Shown here piece by piece: positions 1-7,860 of a stretch of 33,440 nucleotides of DNA. The DNA is from Gemmatimonadota bacterium (lineage in GTDB: Bacteria; Gemmatimonadota; Gemmatimonadetes; Gemmatimonadales; Gemmatimonadaceae), in assembly GCA_028287285.1 (NCBI GenBank), contig JAQBPY010000324.1:1-33440 (forward strand), read 5' to 3'. The notes below the pieces were generated by a model. That model saw nothing but the letters and a program-made list of their open reading frames with translations, searched no databases and was not told where the DNA came from. The translations under genes and the position numbers were made by a program. The stretch's first letter is position 1. Every line of letters begins with the position of its first letter.

Positions 1-318
1 TGCATGGACAACATGTGTGACGCCGTGGAAGAACGCCGCATGTTTAGACAGCAGCTCGAGATCAAGCTCCTCGAGATTGGCTTCAATGACGGTGACGATC
101 GTTTCCCAGCCCGCCGGAAACTGCGAAAAACATGCTGCACGAACGACCTCGCGGCGAAAGCGCTCGTCAGCTCGCAATCCGCGCATGGGGCGGATGATGA
201 CACCAACGCGGTGAACACCGAGCTCGCTCCGACGCCGCACCAGCTCCTCCAGCAACACCTTGCCGAGGAAACCCGTGACGCCCGTAATGAGGAACGTGCG
301 TGATGGCGCTGCGCTCAC
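1..318 (-). CDS. Fatty acyl-CoA reductase-like protein, N-terminal part (cut by window start)
   Basis: This is the first 106 codons of an extended short-chain dehydrogenase of the fatty acyl-CoA reductase (NAD_binding_4, 'male sterility') type. The dinucleotide-binding motif TGVTGFLGK lies at residues 12-20 and is followed by LLEELVRR, then VIIRPMRG, where FARs carry the LVRPKRG-like strand. The visible end reads FFHGVTHVVHA, matching the family's fourth strand (VFHxAA-like). The GTG start at 316-318 overlaps the TGA stop of the upstream alkylglycerone-phosphate synthase gene by four bases (GTGA), which implies translational coupling. Enzymes of this family reduce acyl-CoA or acyl-ACP to fatty aldehyde or alcohol with NADPH. 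The neighbour consumes fatty alcohol, so supplying that alcohol is the likely role. The catalytic YxxxK lies outside the window, and a related NAD-dependent epimerase cannot be fully excluded. Confidence 0.75.
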   Translation of the reverse strand, partial: MSAAPSRTFLITGVTGFLGKVLLEELVRRRSELGVHRVGVIIRPMRGLRADERFRREVVRAACFSQFPAGWETIVTVIEANLEELDLELLSKHAAFFHGVTHVVHA

Positions 319-2081
319 TGACTCACGATGCCGAAGGTGTTGGTTGGATCGACGGCACGCTTGACCTCGGCCGCCCATTCGAGACTGGCCTGCGAAAATA
401 CGCGCGGCAGGAACGCTCTGCGAATCTTGCCCACGCCGTGATGGTGCGACAGCGACCCTCCGGACCGCAGGATTTCGTCACGCGCCGCGTTTTCCAGCTC
501 CGCATACACCTCATCCGGCCGGTCGACACCCTTGTGCACGAACCCGAAATAGAAATAGACCGCCACACCAGTCTGGTAAAGCTGCGTCACCCGGCAGGTC
601 ACGAACGGAATTCCGGGCAGCGTCCGCGCCTGATACTCGGAGACGAGCCGGCGCTTCACGTTGGTGCAGAGTGCAAGGGCGTCACTCCATGCCACTGACG
701 TCTCGAACGACTCGGCGATGATGTGATGCTTCATGATGAAGTCGCGAAGATACGCGATTCCAAAGGTCAGCTCATATCCCTTGCGGCCATTCTCTGCGCC
801 CGCCCGCATTCCGCCGTGACGCCGCGCGAGGCGGCCCACCGCCGCATTCTCGCGTGCCACCTGCTCCCGCGTTCCCTCGAACGCGATGGTGCTCGCCGAC
901 ATTCGCGCTGGATCAAAGCCGCGAATCTTCGTGACGAACAGCTTTTCCGCGCGCCGCACTGCTGCCTTCAGCCCGATGGCACGCGGCTTCAACATCTGGC
1001 TCAATTGAAACTGGAGGTTGTCCACGAGCCGCACACTCGCAGGTGCCATGCCTTCTTTCGTCAGGTCGCGAAGAAACGCCAGTCCGTTCTCGAAGCTCGG
1101 AAAGAGAACGGCCTCGTACCGCGCCACTTCGGGAAGGGGAAAAATCTTGACGATGGCCTGCGTCACGATGCCCAGCGAGCCTTCCGATCCGAATATCATG
1201 CGCCGCGGATCAAAGCCCACCGATTCGCGCGGCGGCACGGACGTTCGTGTGATGAGCCCGCGTGGGGTAACGATGTTCACGTCGAGGACAATGTCCTCGA
1301 TGTTGCCATAGCGATTTTTCTTCATGCCGCTGGCGTGTGTCGCAATCCATCCGCCCAGCGTGGAGAACTCCACGCTGTCCGGCTCGTGTCCAAGGGTGAA
1401 ACCGTACGCCCCGAGCTGCGCCTGGATCGACCGTCCCACAGCACCGGCCTGGATGCACGCGATACGATTTTCTGCGTCGATCCACAACACGCGGTTCATG
1501 CGCTGCATATCCACTGCGACGATCATGCGCTGCTCCGTGACCGGGCACTGCAACGCGTCCGACACGTTCGTTCCCCCACCATACGGAACGAGGCACACGC
1601 CATGCCGCGTTGCAGCCTCGACGAGCGCCAGTACCTGCTCCTCGGACGCGGGAAAAGCCACGAGGTCAGGAATGCGATCGATCTGCCTGTACTTTATTGC
1701 GTACATCTCGTCCAGCGCATGACCGTGTCCGCGCCGCAGGCGCACCATCGGATCGGCGCTCGATCCCTCATCGCCAACGATGGACCGGAGCGCAGCAACG
1801 AATGCCGGATTCTCGACGGGTGCGGGTACTGGCGGCGGATATGCAGAGTCGTGCGTGTCATTGGGCACGAACGGAGTATCGAGCACCTGCCGAATCCACG
1901 GCAGGAGATCGGGCAGCTCCACACCACTCAGGCCATAGCGCGATCCCGTCATCCGCGCGTGGCCGTCGGGGGAGATCTCGAATGCGGTATCGCGAAAGCC
2001 CCACACATCCGGGCTTACAGCCGTCGCGTCGGTGGGAGCGGCAGGCGCAGGGATGATTCGTGAGCTCTCCGTGCCCGTCAT
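315..2081 (-). CDS. Alkylglycerone-phosphate synthase (AGPS-like FAD enzyme)
   Basis: This 588-residue protein is a VAO-type FAD enzyme that closely follows eukaryotic AGPS along its whole length. AGPS swaps the acyl chain of acyl-dihydroxyacetone phosphate for a fatty alcohol and so makes the ether bond of alkyl lipids. Visible landmarks are WGF near residue 27, the FAD-binding loop PYGGGTNVS (166-174), GHEPDSVEFSTLGGW (231-245), SGMKKNRYGNIED (251-263), VRLVDNLQFQ (350-359), YFYF (509-512, containing the active-site Tyr region) and the histidine cluster SHHHGVGK (545-552) essential in AGPS. Simple FAD-linked lactate or glycolate oxidases lack this HHH cluster. The ATG start has no clear Shine-Dalgarno sequence. 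The gene lies 59 bases downstream of the phosphoesterase gene and overlaps the FAR gene by four bases. Confidence 0.9.
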   Translation of the reverse strand: MTGTESSRIIPAPAAPTDATAVSPDVWGFRDTAFEISPDGHARMTGSRYGLSGVELPDLLPWIRQVLDTPFVPNDTHDSAYPPPVPAPVENPAFVAALRSIVGDEGSSADPMVRLRRGHGHALDEMYAIKYRQIDRIPDLVAFPASEEQVLALVEAATRHGVCLVPYGGGTNVSDALQCPVTEQRMIVAVDMQRMNRVLWIDAENRIACIQAGAVGRSIQAQLGAYGFTLGHEPDSVEFSTLGGWIATHASGMKKNRYGNIEDIVLDVNIVTPRGLITRTSVPPRESVGFDPRRMIFGSEGSLGIVTQAIVKIFPLPEVARYEAVLFPSFENGLAFLRDLTKEGMAPASVRLVDNLQFQLSQMLKPRAIGLKAAVRRAEKLFVTKIRGFDPARMSASTIAFEGTREQVARENAAVGRLARRHGGMRAGAENGRKGYELTFGIAYLRDFIMKHHIIAESFETSVAWSDALALCTNVKRRLVSEYQARTLPGIPFVTCRVTQLYQTGVAVYFYFGFVHKGVDRPDEVYAELENAARDEILRSGGSLSHHHGVGKIRRAFLPRVFSQASLEWAAEVKRAVDPTNTFGIVSQ

Positions 2082-2140
2082 GATAGCAATGAGGATCTCG
2101 CTCGAAGCTGGTGTCGCGTTAGCTGCCGGAAGTATTCAAG

Positions 2141-3007
2141 TTAGTTGGTGAGGCTTCGCCGCGGGGCGTGAATTGTGCCGCCACGGATGCGCCCGTCCAT
2201 CACCTCGATGAGCCAGTAACCTTCGTCACCAATTCGGGTGGACGATCCGGCGCAAAACAGATGCGGCCGAGTCGCCGTTGCGGCATGGTGGAATCGCGCG
2301 TGGAGATGGCCATGGAGCACAGCGTATTGCGGGCCGGTCATCAGCTGCAAGAGCGCATCGCCGTCGCGCAGGCCGTGCACGAAAGTGTCACGTTGGCCGG
2401 CCGCATCCAGCGGAGCGTGATGCACCATCACGAGAACCGCGCGGTGGCGTACGCGAACGTCTCGCAACAGGTCACCAAAAGAAGCGAGCTGATCAGTGCC
2501 GAGCAGACCCGACGCGAGCCCGGGAAAAGGTGGAACCATCGCCGAGCAAAGACCAACCACCGCAACGTCGTTGCCCTTCAGGTGGACAAACGGGTAGGGC
2601 CCGGCAACGCAGTACTCGGGGAAGTCACTTTCGAGCAGATGCCTGAAGTGCCGTTCGAAGCGGCCTTCCTGTACGCTCCCGGGCGTGAAGTAGTCATGGT
2701 TCCCCGGCACCACGGAACACGTAACGCGGGAGCCGCCCACGCTGCCAAGTGCATCGCGAGCCATCTGGAACTCGAGCTCCGTAGCGTAGGCGGTCAAGTC
2801 GCCTGTGATCAGCAAATGATCGGCGGCGTGACGTTCGACGTCGGCCGTGATTGCGCGAAGCGTCGCTGATGCATGTGCGTAAGCCCTGGAGCGCCCGCCA
2901 ATGGTGTGCTCGAGCATCGCGACCGACCGGCGCCAGCCAAGTTCGCGAAAGGCTATTGGATCATACTGCTGCGTCACATGGATATCCGAGCAATGGAGGA
3001 ATCTCAC
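2141..3007 (-). CDS. Calcineurin-like metallophosphoesterase
   Basis: This 288-residue protein has the full metallophosphoesterase signature in order: SDIH (residues 7-10), GDLTAY, GNHDYF, VMVHHAP and HGHLHARFH. These supply the Asp, His and Asn ligands of a dinuclear metal centre. It resembles the Icc/CpdA class III phosphodiesterase group, but the substrate cannot be read from sequence. The GTG start at 3005-3007 overlaps the TGA of the PAP2 gene by four bases and places the first metal motif right at the N-terminus, as is usual for this family. The longer open frame upstream lies inside the PAP2 gene and is not coding. There is no signal peptide, so the protein is probably cytoplasmic. Its setting among lipid genes suggests a phospholipid or nucleotide-linked lipid substrate, which is inference only. 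Confidence 0.85.
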   Translation of the reverse strand: MRFLHCSDIHVTQQYDPIAFRELGWRRSVAMLEHTIGGRSRAYAHASATLRAITADVERHAADHLLITGDLTAYATELEFQMARDALGSVGGSRVTCSVVPGNHDYFTPGSVQEGRFERHFRHLLESDFPEYCVAGPYPFVHLKGNDVAVVGLCSAMVPPFPGLASGLLGTDQLASFGDLLRDVRVRHRAVLVMVHHAPLDAAGQRDTFVHGLRDGDALLQLMTGPQYAVLHGHLHARFHHAATATRPHLFCAGSSTRIGDEGYWLIEVMDGRIRGGTIHAPRRSLTN

Positions 3008-3876
3008 GACTCCAGCCTCTGGCTGATGACCGTGGCAAGTCCTCCAGCAATGATGCCGGCAACGACGTCTACCGCATAGTGGTATCCGCCATACACCGCC
3101 CCAAGCGCCAACCCCACCGTAAGCGCGCCGGTCACGTAGCCAATGGTCCGCTGGTATCGGAGTGCAAGGAGCGTGGCCACCATGCCGGCGGCCACGTGCG
3201 ACGAGGGAAAAGCTGTCCCTCGCGACGATCCGGCGGCGAGCAGCCACAGCACGAATGAACGCACCGGGCCCGCCGGCGCCGGCGCTGCACCGCGCACGAA
3301 CCGCGGTCCATCAACCGGAAAGACGATGAATGCGACGAAGCACAGTGCGAAGACCAGCACGAGCGCCAGTATCGTGGAGGTGCTCTCACGCCGGCGCCCA
3401 CGTAACCACAGGATGGCGGGTGGCAGGAACACCAGTACGTAGTACGACAGGTAGCACGCGTGCAGGATCTCGCTCAACCACACCCACGACCATCGATCGG
3501 CCAGTGATCGGGACGGATCGCCGGGAAAGACGGCCGCCTCCCAATGCCAGGCCACGCTGTCCCAGTGCGGGGCACCCGATCCCGCGATGATCCAGCCAAG
3601 CTCCACATATAGCAGCGGGCCGAGCAGGAGTGGGATCCAGTCGCGCAGCCATACGTATCCACCGCGCGACAAGAGCAGGGCAAGCGCCACTCCCAGTATG
3701 GCGACGTGGACGGCCAATGGCACGTAGCGCTCCGTGGCGAAGCACCAGCGCGCGAGGGGGAGCGTGGTGAGGGCCAGATACGCGGCCGTGATGCGCAGCG
3801 ACGTCCGCGATGTCGCGTCGGCGCGGACGTCGACGGAGGTCGGCCTGAACGCGCCCAACAGGCTGGGTGCCGGCAT
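3004..3876 (-). CDS. PAP2-family membrane phosphatase/transferase, Aur1-like subtype
   Basis: This 290-residue integral membrane protein has about six hydrophobic segments. It shows FPVDGPRF (186-193), PSSH (224-227) and GGYHYAVD (263-270), so the nucleophile-activating histidines (H227, H266) and D270 are present. The classical third motif of PAP2 phosphatases, SRxxxxxHxxxD, has no Arg here: the residue six before H266 is Ala. This pattern fits the PAP2_3 / inositol-phosphorylceramide-synthase (Aur1) branch, which includes lipid head-group transferases, better than PgpB-type phosphatases. The gene starts 6 bases after the heptose-kinase gene and its stop overlaps the phosphoesterase start. 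A role in dephosphorylating or modifying a polar lipid is likely; the exact substrate is unknown. Confidence 0.8.
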   Translation of the reverse strand: MPAPSLLGAFRPTSVDVRADATSRTSLRITAAYLALTTLPLARWCFATERYVPLAVHVAILGVALALLLSRGGYVWLRDWIPLLLGPLLYVELGWIIAGSGAPHWDSVAWHWEAAVFPGDPSRSLADRWSWVWLSEILHACYLSYYVLVFLPPAILWLRGRRRESTSTILALVLVFALCFVAFIVFPVDGPRFVRGAAPAPAGPVRSFVLWLLAAGSSRGTAFPSSHVAAGMVATLLALRYQRTIGYVTGALTVGLALGAVYGGYHYAVDVVAGIIAGGLATVISQRLES

Positions 3877-3882
3877 CCGGCG

Positions 3883-4878
3883 CTAGTGGTGCAGCGCGTG
3901 CGCGTCGACGTACTCGAGCAGTTCCCGTCCACTCACCGTCGCGGCGCCCAGCTTACCCACCTCGATGCCGGCGGCGATGTTCGCCACCACGGATGCCTCA
4001 GCCGCGGTGGCACCGCCGGCCAGCATCGCCGCGAGATAGGCGGTGACCGTGTCGCCCGCACCCACCACGTCGTACACCTCGCGCGCAACCGTAGGCACGC
4101 GCCCCACTTCGCCCTGGGCGGACACGAGCACCATGCCCAACTCCCCAAGGGTGAGCAGCAGGTTCTGCACGTCCAGCCGTCGCACCACGTCGGGCAGCGA
4201 GCGTTCGTCGTCCACATGAACCGTGGCGCCAAGGGCCGCGTTCAGCTCGCGACGGTTCGGCTTGAAGATGGTGGCTCCCCGGTAGGCAAAGAAATTCCGG
4301 TACTTGGGGTCGACGACAATGGGAATGCCCTTCGTCCTCGCCTGTGCAATGGCGAACTCGATCACCTCGGCCACGAGCACGCCCTTGTTGTAGTCCTCCA
4401 GCACCAACGCATCCGCCGCCGCCACCGCCTTCTCGATGACCGACAGCAGCTTTGTGATGTCGGCGGGGCCGAGATCAGCGTCGTCTTCTTCGTCCACACG
4501 GAGCAGCTGCTGTGAGCGGGCGACGACACGCGTTTTTACCGTGGTAGGCCGGTCGACGACCAGCAGCGAACCCACACCTGCCCCCATCCCCGAGAGCATG
4601 ACCCGAAGGGTCTCGGCGCTGCGATCATTCCCCACGGCTGCAACGAGATCGCAGCGGCAGCCGAGCGCGACGACATTTTGCGCGACGTTGGATGCGCCGC
4701 CCAGTGCGTGCTTCCGCTCGCGGACCCGCACAATGGGCACGGGCGCTTCCGGCGACACCCGGTCCACGTCGCCAGAGAGGTACACGTCGAGCATCGCGTC
4801 GCCCACAATGGCGATGCGCTTGTTCCGCGAAAGATCGAGCAGTGTCGCGAGCCGGTCTCGCGTGAGCGTGAGTGACAT
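3883..4878 (-). CDS. rfaE1: D-glycero-beta-D-manno-heptose-7-phosphate kinase (HldE kinase domain alone, PfkB family)
   Basis: This 331-residue PfkB/ribokinase-fold kinase closely matches the N-terminal domain of HldE/RfaE. It shows VGDAMLDVYLSG, a VDRVSPEAPVPIV block, GGASNVAQN, TVKTRVVARSQQLLR, LEDYNKGV, PKYRNFF, FKPNRRE and the catalytic anion-hole motif VYDVVGAGDTVTAY. It phosphorylates heptose 7-phosphate at O-1 on the route to ADP-heptose for lipopolysaccharide core. The nucleotidyltransferase half of bifunctional HldE is absent, so a separate partner would be needed. I chose the ATG at 4876-4878 because family similarity begins just after it and because a promoter-like TTGACC-18-TACCTT pair ends eight bases upstream; that choice excludes a longer in-frame extension. 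No Shine-Dalgarno sequence is visible. It is the first gene of the minus-strand run. Confidence 0.85.
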   Translation of the reverse strand: MSLTLTRDRLATLLDLSRNKRIAIVGDAMLDVYLSGDVDRVSPEAPVPIVRVRERKHALGGASNVAQNVVALGCRCDLVAAVGNDRSAETLRVMLSGMGAGVGSLLVVDRPTTVKTRVVARSQQLLRVDEEDDADLGPADITKLLSVIEKAVAAADALVLEDYNKGVLVAEVIEFAIAQARTKGIPIVVDPKYRNFFAYRGATIFKPNRRELNAALGATVHVDDERSLPDVVRRLDVQNLLLTLGELGMVLVSAQGEVGRVPTVAREVYDVVGAGDTVTAYLAAMLAGGATAAEASVVANIAAGIEVGKLGAATVSGRELLEYVDAHALHH

Positions 4879-4886
4879 TGGCGGGG

Positions 4887-4916
4887 AAGGTAAGGGGCGG
4901 TCGAGTAAACGGTCAA
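4887..4916 (-). promoter_or_regulatory. Sigma70-like promoter for the heptose-kinase gene run
   Basis: Read on the minus strand, TTGACC (4911-4916) is followed by an 18-base spacer and TACCTT (4887-4892). Eight bases then separate it from the ATG at 4878, so transcription should start at or within one or two bases of the start codon. Confidence 0.55.
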
Positions 4917-4942
4917 TCGAACGGCCGCGTTCGGCACATCCC

Positions 4943-4971
4943 TTGCCTAGTCGGGGACTGACCCGCATATC
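4943..4971 (+). promoter_or_regulatory. Weak candidate promoter for mlaEFD
   Basis: TTGCCT (4943-4948), a 17-base spacer and CATATC (4966-4971) lie in the 119-base divergent gap, about 26 bases before the TTG start chosen for mlaE. The -10 match is poor. It is the best candidate in the gap on this strand. Confidence 0.25.
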
Positions 4972-4997
4972 CGCACCTCTGGTCTCCGCCTTCCCGT

Positions 4998-5810
4998 TTG
5001 ACGCCATTGACCGACCGGTTCGCTCAGGCAGCGAAAGTGAAGTTGCGCAAAGTCCAGGATTACTTCTCCCTGGCTGGCCGCGCACTGGCCTTCATCTTCG
5101 CGCGGCCCTTCTACATGCAGGACCTCATCCAGCAGATGGACGAGATCGGCGTCAAGTCGCTCGGCATCGTGCTGCTGACGGGATTTTTCACCGGCATGGT
5201 GCTCGCGCTGCAGTCGAGCGTATCGCTCGCGCGCTTCGGAGCTACCATGTACATCGGGAGCCTCGTGTCTGCGTCCATGATCCGGGAGCTCGGGCCGGTG
5301 CTTGCCGGGCTCATGGTTGCCGGTCGAGTCGGCTCGGGCATTGCTGCTCAGCTCGGTTCAATGCGGGTGACCGAGCAAATTGATGCGCTGAACACACTTG
5401 GAACCGACCCCATCAAGAAGCTGGTGACTCCGCGAGTGCTGGCGGCGCTCATCATGCTGCCCGTGCTCACTGTCATCAACGACTTCGTCGGCATCCTTGG
5501 CGGCAACGTCATTTCCACCGTGATGGTCGGCATTCCGTCCGGCTTATATTGGCGCACGGTGTGGGATCAGATCGGCACCGATGGGTTCGCCCTTCGCGTC
5601 ATTCCAACGGATTTCATCCAGGGTATCACCAAGCCGTTCGTCTTTGGCGGGATCATCGCCATTACCGGCTGTTATTTCGGCCTGAACACCACGGGCGGCA
5701 CCGAGGGCGTGGGGCAGAGCACGACGCGCACGGTGGTGATGTCGAGCATTCTCATTCTCGTGGTCGACTATTTCCTGTCGCAGATCCTGCTGTCGGTGTT
5801 CGCGCCGTGA
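4998..5810 (+). CDS. mlaE: MlaE-type ABC transporter permease
   Basis: This 270-residue permease belongs to the MlaE/TrnB family, the membrane domain of the MCE lipid transporter that moves phospholipids between inner and outer membranes. The family core RELGPVLAGLMVAGRVGSG is intact, followed by MRVTEQIDALNTLG and LGGNVIS, with about five hydrophobic segments. The start is uncertain: the reading frame has TTG codons at 4998 and 5007 and no ATG until residue 40, so I use TTG at 4998. No Shine-Dalgarno sequence is visible. The stop overlaps the mlaF start by four bases (GTGA). Its neighbours mlaF and mlaD complete the transport cassette. Confidence 0.9.
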   Translation: MTPLTDRFAQAAKVKLRKVQDYFSLAGRALAFIFARPFYMQDLIQQMDEIGVKSLGIVLLTGFFTGMVLALQSSVSLARFGATMYIGSLVSASMIRELGPVLAGLMVAGRVGSGIAAQLGSMRVTEQIDALNTLGTDPIKKLVTPRVLAALIMLPVLTVINDFVGILGGNVISTVMVGIPSGLYWRTVWDQIGTDGFALRVIPTDFIQGITKPFVFGGIIAITGCYFGLNTTGGTEGVGQSTTRTVVMSSILILVVDYFLSQILLSVFAP

Positions 5811-6688
5811 CGGACGAAAAGAATCGCCGCGGTGAGGGACGCCGGATCTCGGAGCGCAATGCGGACCACGTGCGCGCAGCGATCCGTGACGAACTCGCGA
5901 AGGATGAATCCATCGATGCGGCGCATGCGCCGGACGCCGGAACGCCCGTCGATGCAGCGCCCGTCATCGAGCTCCAGAACGTCTTCCTGGCCTTTGACAC
6001 GCCTATCCTCGAGGATGTCTCGTTCGTTGCGAACAAGGGCGAGACGATCTGCATCGTGGGAGAATCGGGCACGGGCAAGAGCACCACCCTCAAGCTCATT
6101 CTCCGGCTGCTCATTCCGGAAAAGGGCCGCGTCTGCATCGCGGGTAAGGACATCACGCCACTGAGCTTCGTGGAGGCCCTTGGTGTCCGCCAGAAGATGG
6201 GCATGGTATTCCAGGGCGCCGCGCTCTTCGATTCCATGTCGGTGTTCGAGAACGTTGCCTATCCATTGCGGGAGCACACCGACCTCGACGAAGGCGAGAT
6301 CGAGCAGCGCGTGCGCGAGAAGCTGCAGTTCGTCGACCTCGATCCGGACCGCGTCATGGAGCAACTGCCATCCGAGCTCTCCGGCGGCATGCGAAAGCGC
6401 GTCGGCATCGCGCGCGGCATGGCCAACAACCCGGAGATCATGCTCTATGACGAGCCGACGTCGGGACTCGATCCGCTCACCACGGGCACGATCACGCGGC
6501 TCATCATGAAGCTTCAGCACGAGTTGAACGTCACGAGCATGGTGGTCTCGCACGACATCCGGTCCGTGTTCCGCATGGCGACTCGCGTGGCGGTGCTGCA
6601 CGACCGCCGCATTGAATTCTTTGGCACGCCGGAAGAGATGGCCGCCTCCGACGACACTTACCTCCGCGATTTCCTCGGCGGCAATTGA
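5807..6688 (+). CDS. mlaF: MlaF-type ABC transporter ATPase
   Basis: This 293-residue ATP-binding subunit energises the MlaE/MlaD lipid transporter. Walker A is GESGTGKST, the ABC signature is SELSGGMRKR, Walker B is IMLYDEPTSGLDP and the switch histidine lies in VVSHD. The phrase MGMVFQGAALFDSMSVFENV is typical of MlaF proteins. About 45 charged residues precede the ABC domain and are not part of the usual fold. The GTG start at 5807 overlaps the mlaE stop (GTGA), and the stop is followed after one base by the mlaD ATG. The upstream part of this open frame lies inside mlaE and is not coding. Confidence 0.93.
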   Translation: MTDEKNRRGEGRRISERNADHVRAAIRDELAKDESIDAAHAPDAGTPVDAAPVIELQNVFLAFDTPILEDVSFVANKGETICIVGESGTGKSTTLKLILRLLIPEKGRVCIAGKDITPLSFVEALGVRQKMGMVFQGAALFDSMSVFENVAYPLREHTDLDEGEIEQRVREKLQFVDLDPDRVMEQLPSELSGGMRKRVGIARGMANNPEIMLYDEPTSGLDPLTTGTITRLIMKLQHELNVTSMVVSHDIRSVFRMATRVAVLHDRRIEFFGTPEEMAASDDTYLRDFLGGN

Positions 6689-6689
6689 T

Positions 6690-7667
6690 ATGAAACGCTC
6701 GTCGACACTCACCTGGGACCAGCTGCGCGTCGGTCTCGTCATCATCCTCGCGCTGGGCGTCGTTGGCGTCGCCGTCGTCAAGCTCGGCGAATCAGCGAAT
6801 CTCTTCTCCAGGCGTTACACGCTCATTGCCTATCTGCCCGATGCGAATGGGTTGAAGGAGGGCGGCTCCGTCATGATCGCCGGCCAGCTTGCCGGCACGG
6901 TCAGCAAGATCGATTTCCTGCCCGTCGACAATGACACCACGCGCAATCTCCGGCTCACGCTCGCCATCGACGAGAACCTCCGTGAGCAGATTCGCCACGA
7001 TTCCAAGGGTAAGCTGCGCACGCTTGGACTCCTCGGTGACAAGGTCTTCGACATCACGCCGGGCACGCCGCGCACCACGGTGCTCGCGGAGGGTGATACG
7101 GTGCCCATTGGCCTGGTGCTCGACTACGAGGCAGTCATTGCACAGGCCAGCTCCGCCGTCACCGATATGGTGGCGCTCACCCGCGACATGCGTGCGCTTA
7201 CAGGTGGCATCGTCAAGGGCGAGGGCACGCTCGGCCAGCTCGTCACCAATCGCGCCCTGTATGATGAGCTCAACCGAACGCTCCGCCGGGCGAATGGCAT
7301 GCTCGCGGCATTCCAGAATCCCGATGGCACCATTGGCCGGATGCTCAACGACCCCATGCTGTACAACAAGCTCACGAATGTCATCGCGTCTACCGATTCG
7401 CTCGTCACATCGGTGAACTCCAGCAAGGGCACCGCTGGTCTGATGCTTCACGACACCACGTTGTACTCCAACCTCGTGGGCATCACCAGGGGAGCGGATT
7501 CGCTCATGAAGGCACTGAGCTCAGGCAAGGGAACGGCAGGACGGCTGTTGACTGACCAGACGCTCTATGATCAGCTGAACAAGCTGGTGACGGACCTGAG
7601 CGCCATCCTCGCGGATGTCCGGAACAACCCCGGCAAGTACACGAAAGGGCTGGTCAAGGTATTTTGA
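6690..7667 (+). CDS. mlaD: MlaD-type MCE-domain lipid-binding protein with a 34-residue repeat tail
   Basis: This 325-residue protein has one N-terminal membrane anchor (about residues 13-31), an MCE domain (about 40-145, including GLKEGGSVMIAGQLAGTVSKI and TLGLLGDKVFDI), and a long periplasmic tail. MCE domains form hexameric rings that ferry lipids across the periplasm. The tail contains four tandem units with a consensus like GTxGxLLxDxxLYxxL. Their GT pairs sit at residues 179, 213, 247 and 281, exactly 34 apart, and a partial fifth unit starts near 315. The ATG at 6690 follows the mlaF stop by one base. No MlaB or MlaC homologue is adjacent. E. coli MlaD (about 183 residues) lacks this tail. 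Confidence 0.9.
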   Translation: MKRSSTLTWDQLRVGLVIILALGVVGVAVVKLGESANLFSRRYTLIAYLPDANGLKEGGSVMIAGQLAGTVSKIDFLPVDNDTTRNLRLTLAIDENLREQIRHDSKGKLRTLGLLGDKVFDITPGTPRTTVLAEGDTVPIGLVLDYEAVIAQASSAVTDMVALTRDMRALTGGIVKGEGTLGQLVTNRALYDELNRTLRRANGMLAAFQNPDGTIGRMLNDPMLYNKLTNVIASTDSLVTSVNSSKGTAGLMLHDTTLYSNLVGITRGADSLMKALSSGKGTAGRLLTDQTLYDQLNKLVTDLSAILADVRNNPGKYTKGLVKVF

Positions 7668-7679
7668 GCGACCGGTCAC

Positions 7680-7708
7680 TTGCCCAGCCTGTTTCACCGG
7701 ACTAAAAT
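7680..7708 (+). promoter_or_regulatory. Promoter of tRNA-Val
   Basis: TTGCCC (7680-7685), a 17-base spacer and TAAAAT (7703-7708) sit 9 bases before the mature tRNA 5' end. This leaves a predicted 5' leader of only a few bases. Confidence 0.65.
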
Positions 7709-7717
7709 CCGTGTTCC

Positions 7718-7791
7718 GGTCGCGTAGCTCAGCTGGTTAGAGCGCTGCTTTCACACAGCAGAGGTCCACGGTTCGAATCCGTGCGCGACCA
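7718..7791 (+). tRNA. tRNA-Val (anticodon CAC)
   Basis: The full cloverleaf is visible. The acceptor stem is GGTCGCG / CGCGACC, the D arm contains TAGCTCAGCTGGTTAGAGC, the anticodon stem is CTGCT / AGCAG around loop TTCACAC, and the T arm carries GGTTCGAATCC. The anticodon CAC reads the GUG valine codon. Position 7791 (A) is the discriminator base, and TTG follows, so the 3' CCA is not encoded and must be added enzymatically. Confidence 0.97.
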
Positions 7792-7860
7792 TTGTCGCCA
7801 ACGTGCGCTTTTTTCTCGTATCGCTCCCTGATTACCTTTCGGTGACAAAGGGGGCTGCGC

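Noticed and set aside
723-2063. 446-codon plus-strand frame opposite the AGPS gene
   Set aside because: The minus strand carries an end-to-end AGPS match; the plus-strand translation is Arg/His-rich without motifs.
2082-2140. Search for a promoter before the AGPS gene
   Set aside because: A TTGAAT is present but no acceptable -10 follows at 16-19 bases. The gene is more likely part of the upstream minus-strand run.
5768-6781. 337-codon minus-strand frame opposite mlaF and the start of mlaD
   Set aside because: It is antisense to an intact ABC ATPase gene and has no family features.
7785-7814. Possible terminator after tRNA-Val (short GCGAC/GTCGC stem and a T6 tract)
   Set aside because: The stem uses bases of the tRNA acceptor and is ten bases from the T-run, so it does not form a standard intrinsic terminator. 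The T-run alone is weak evidence.
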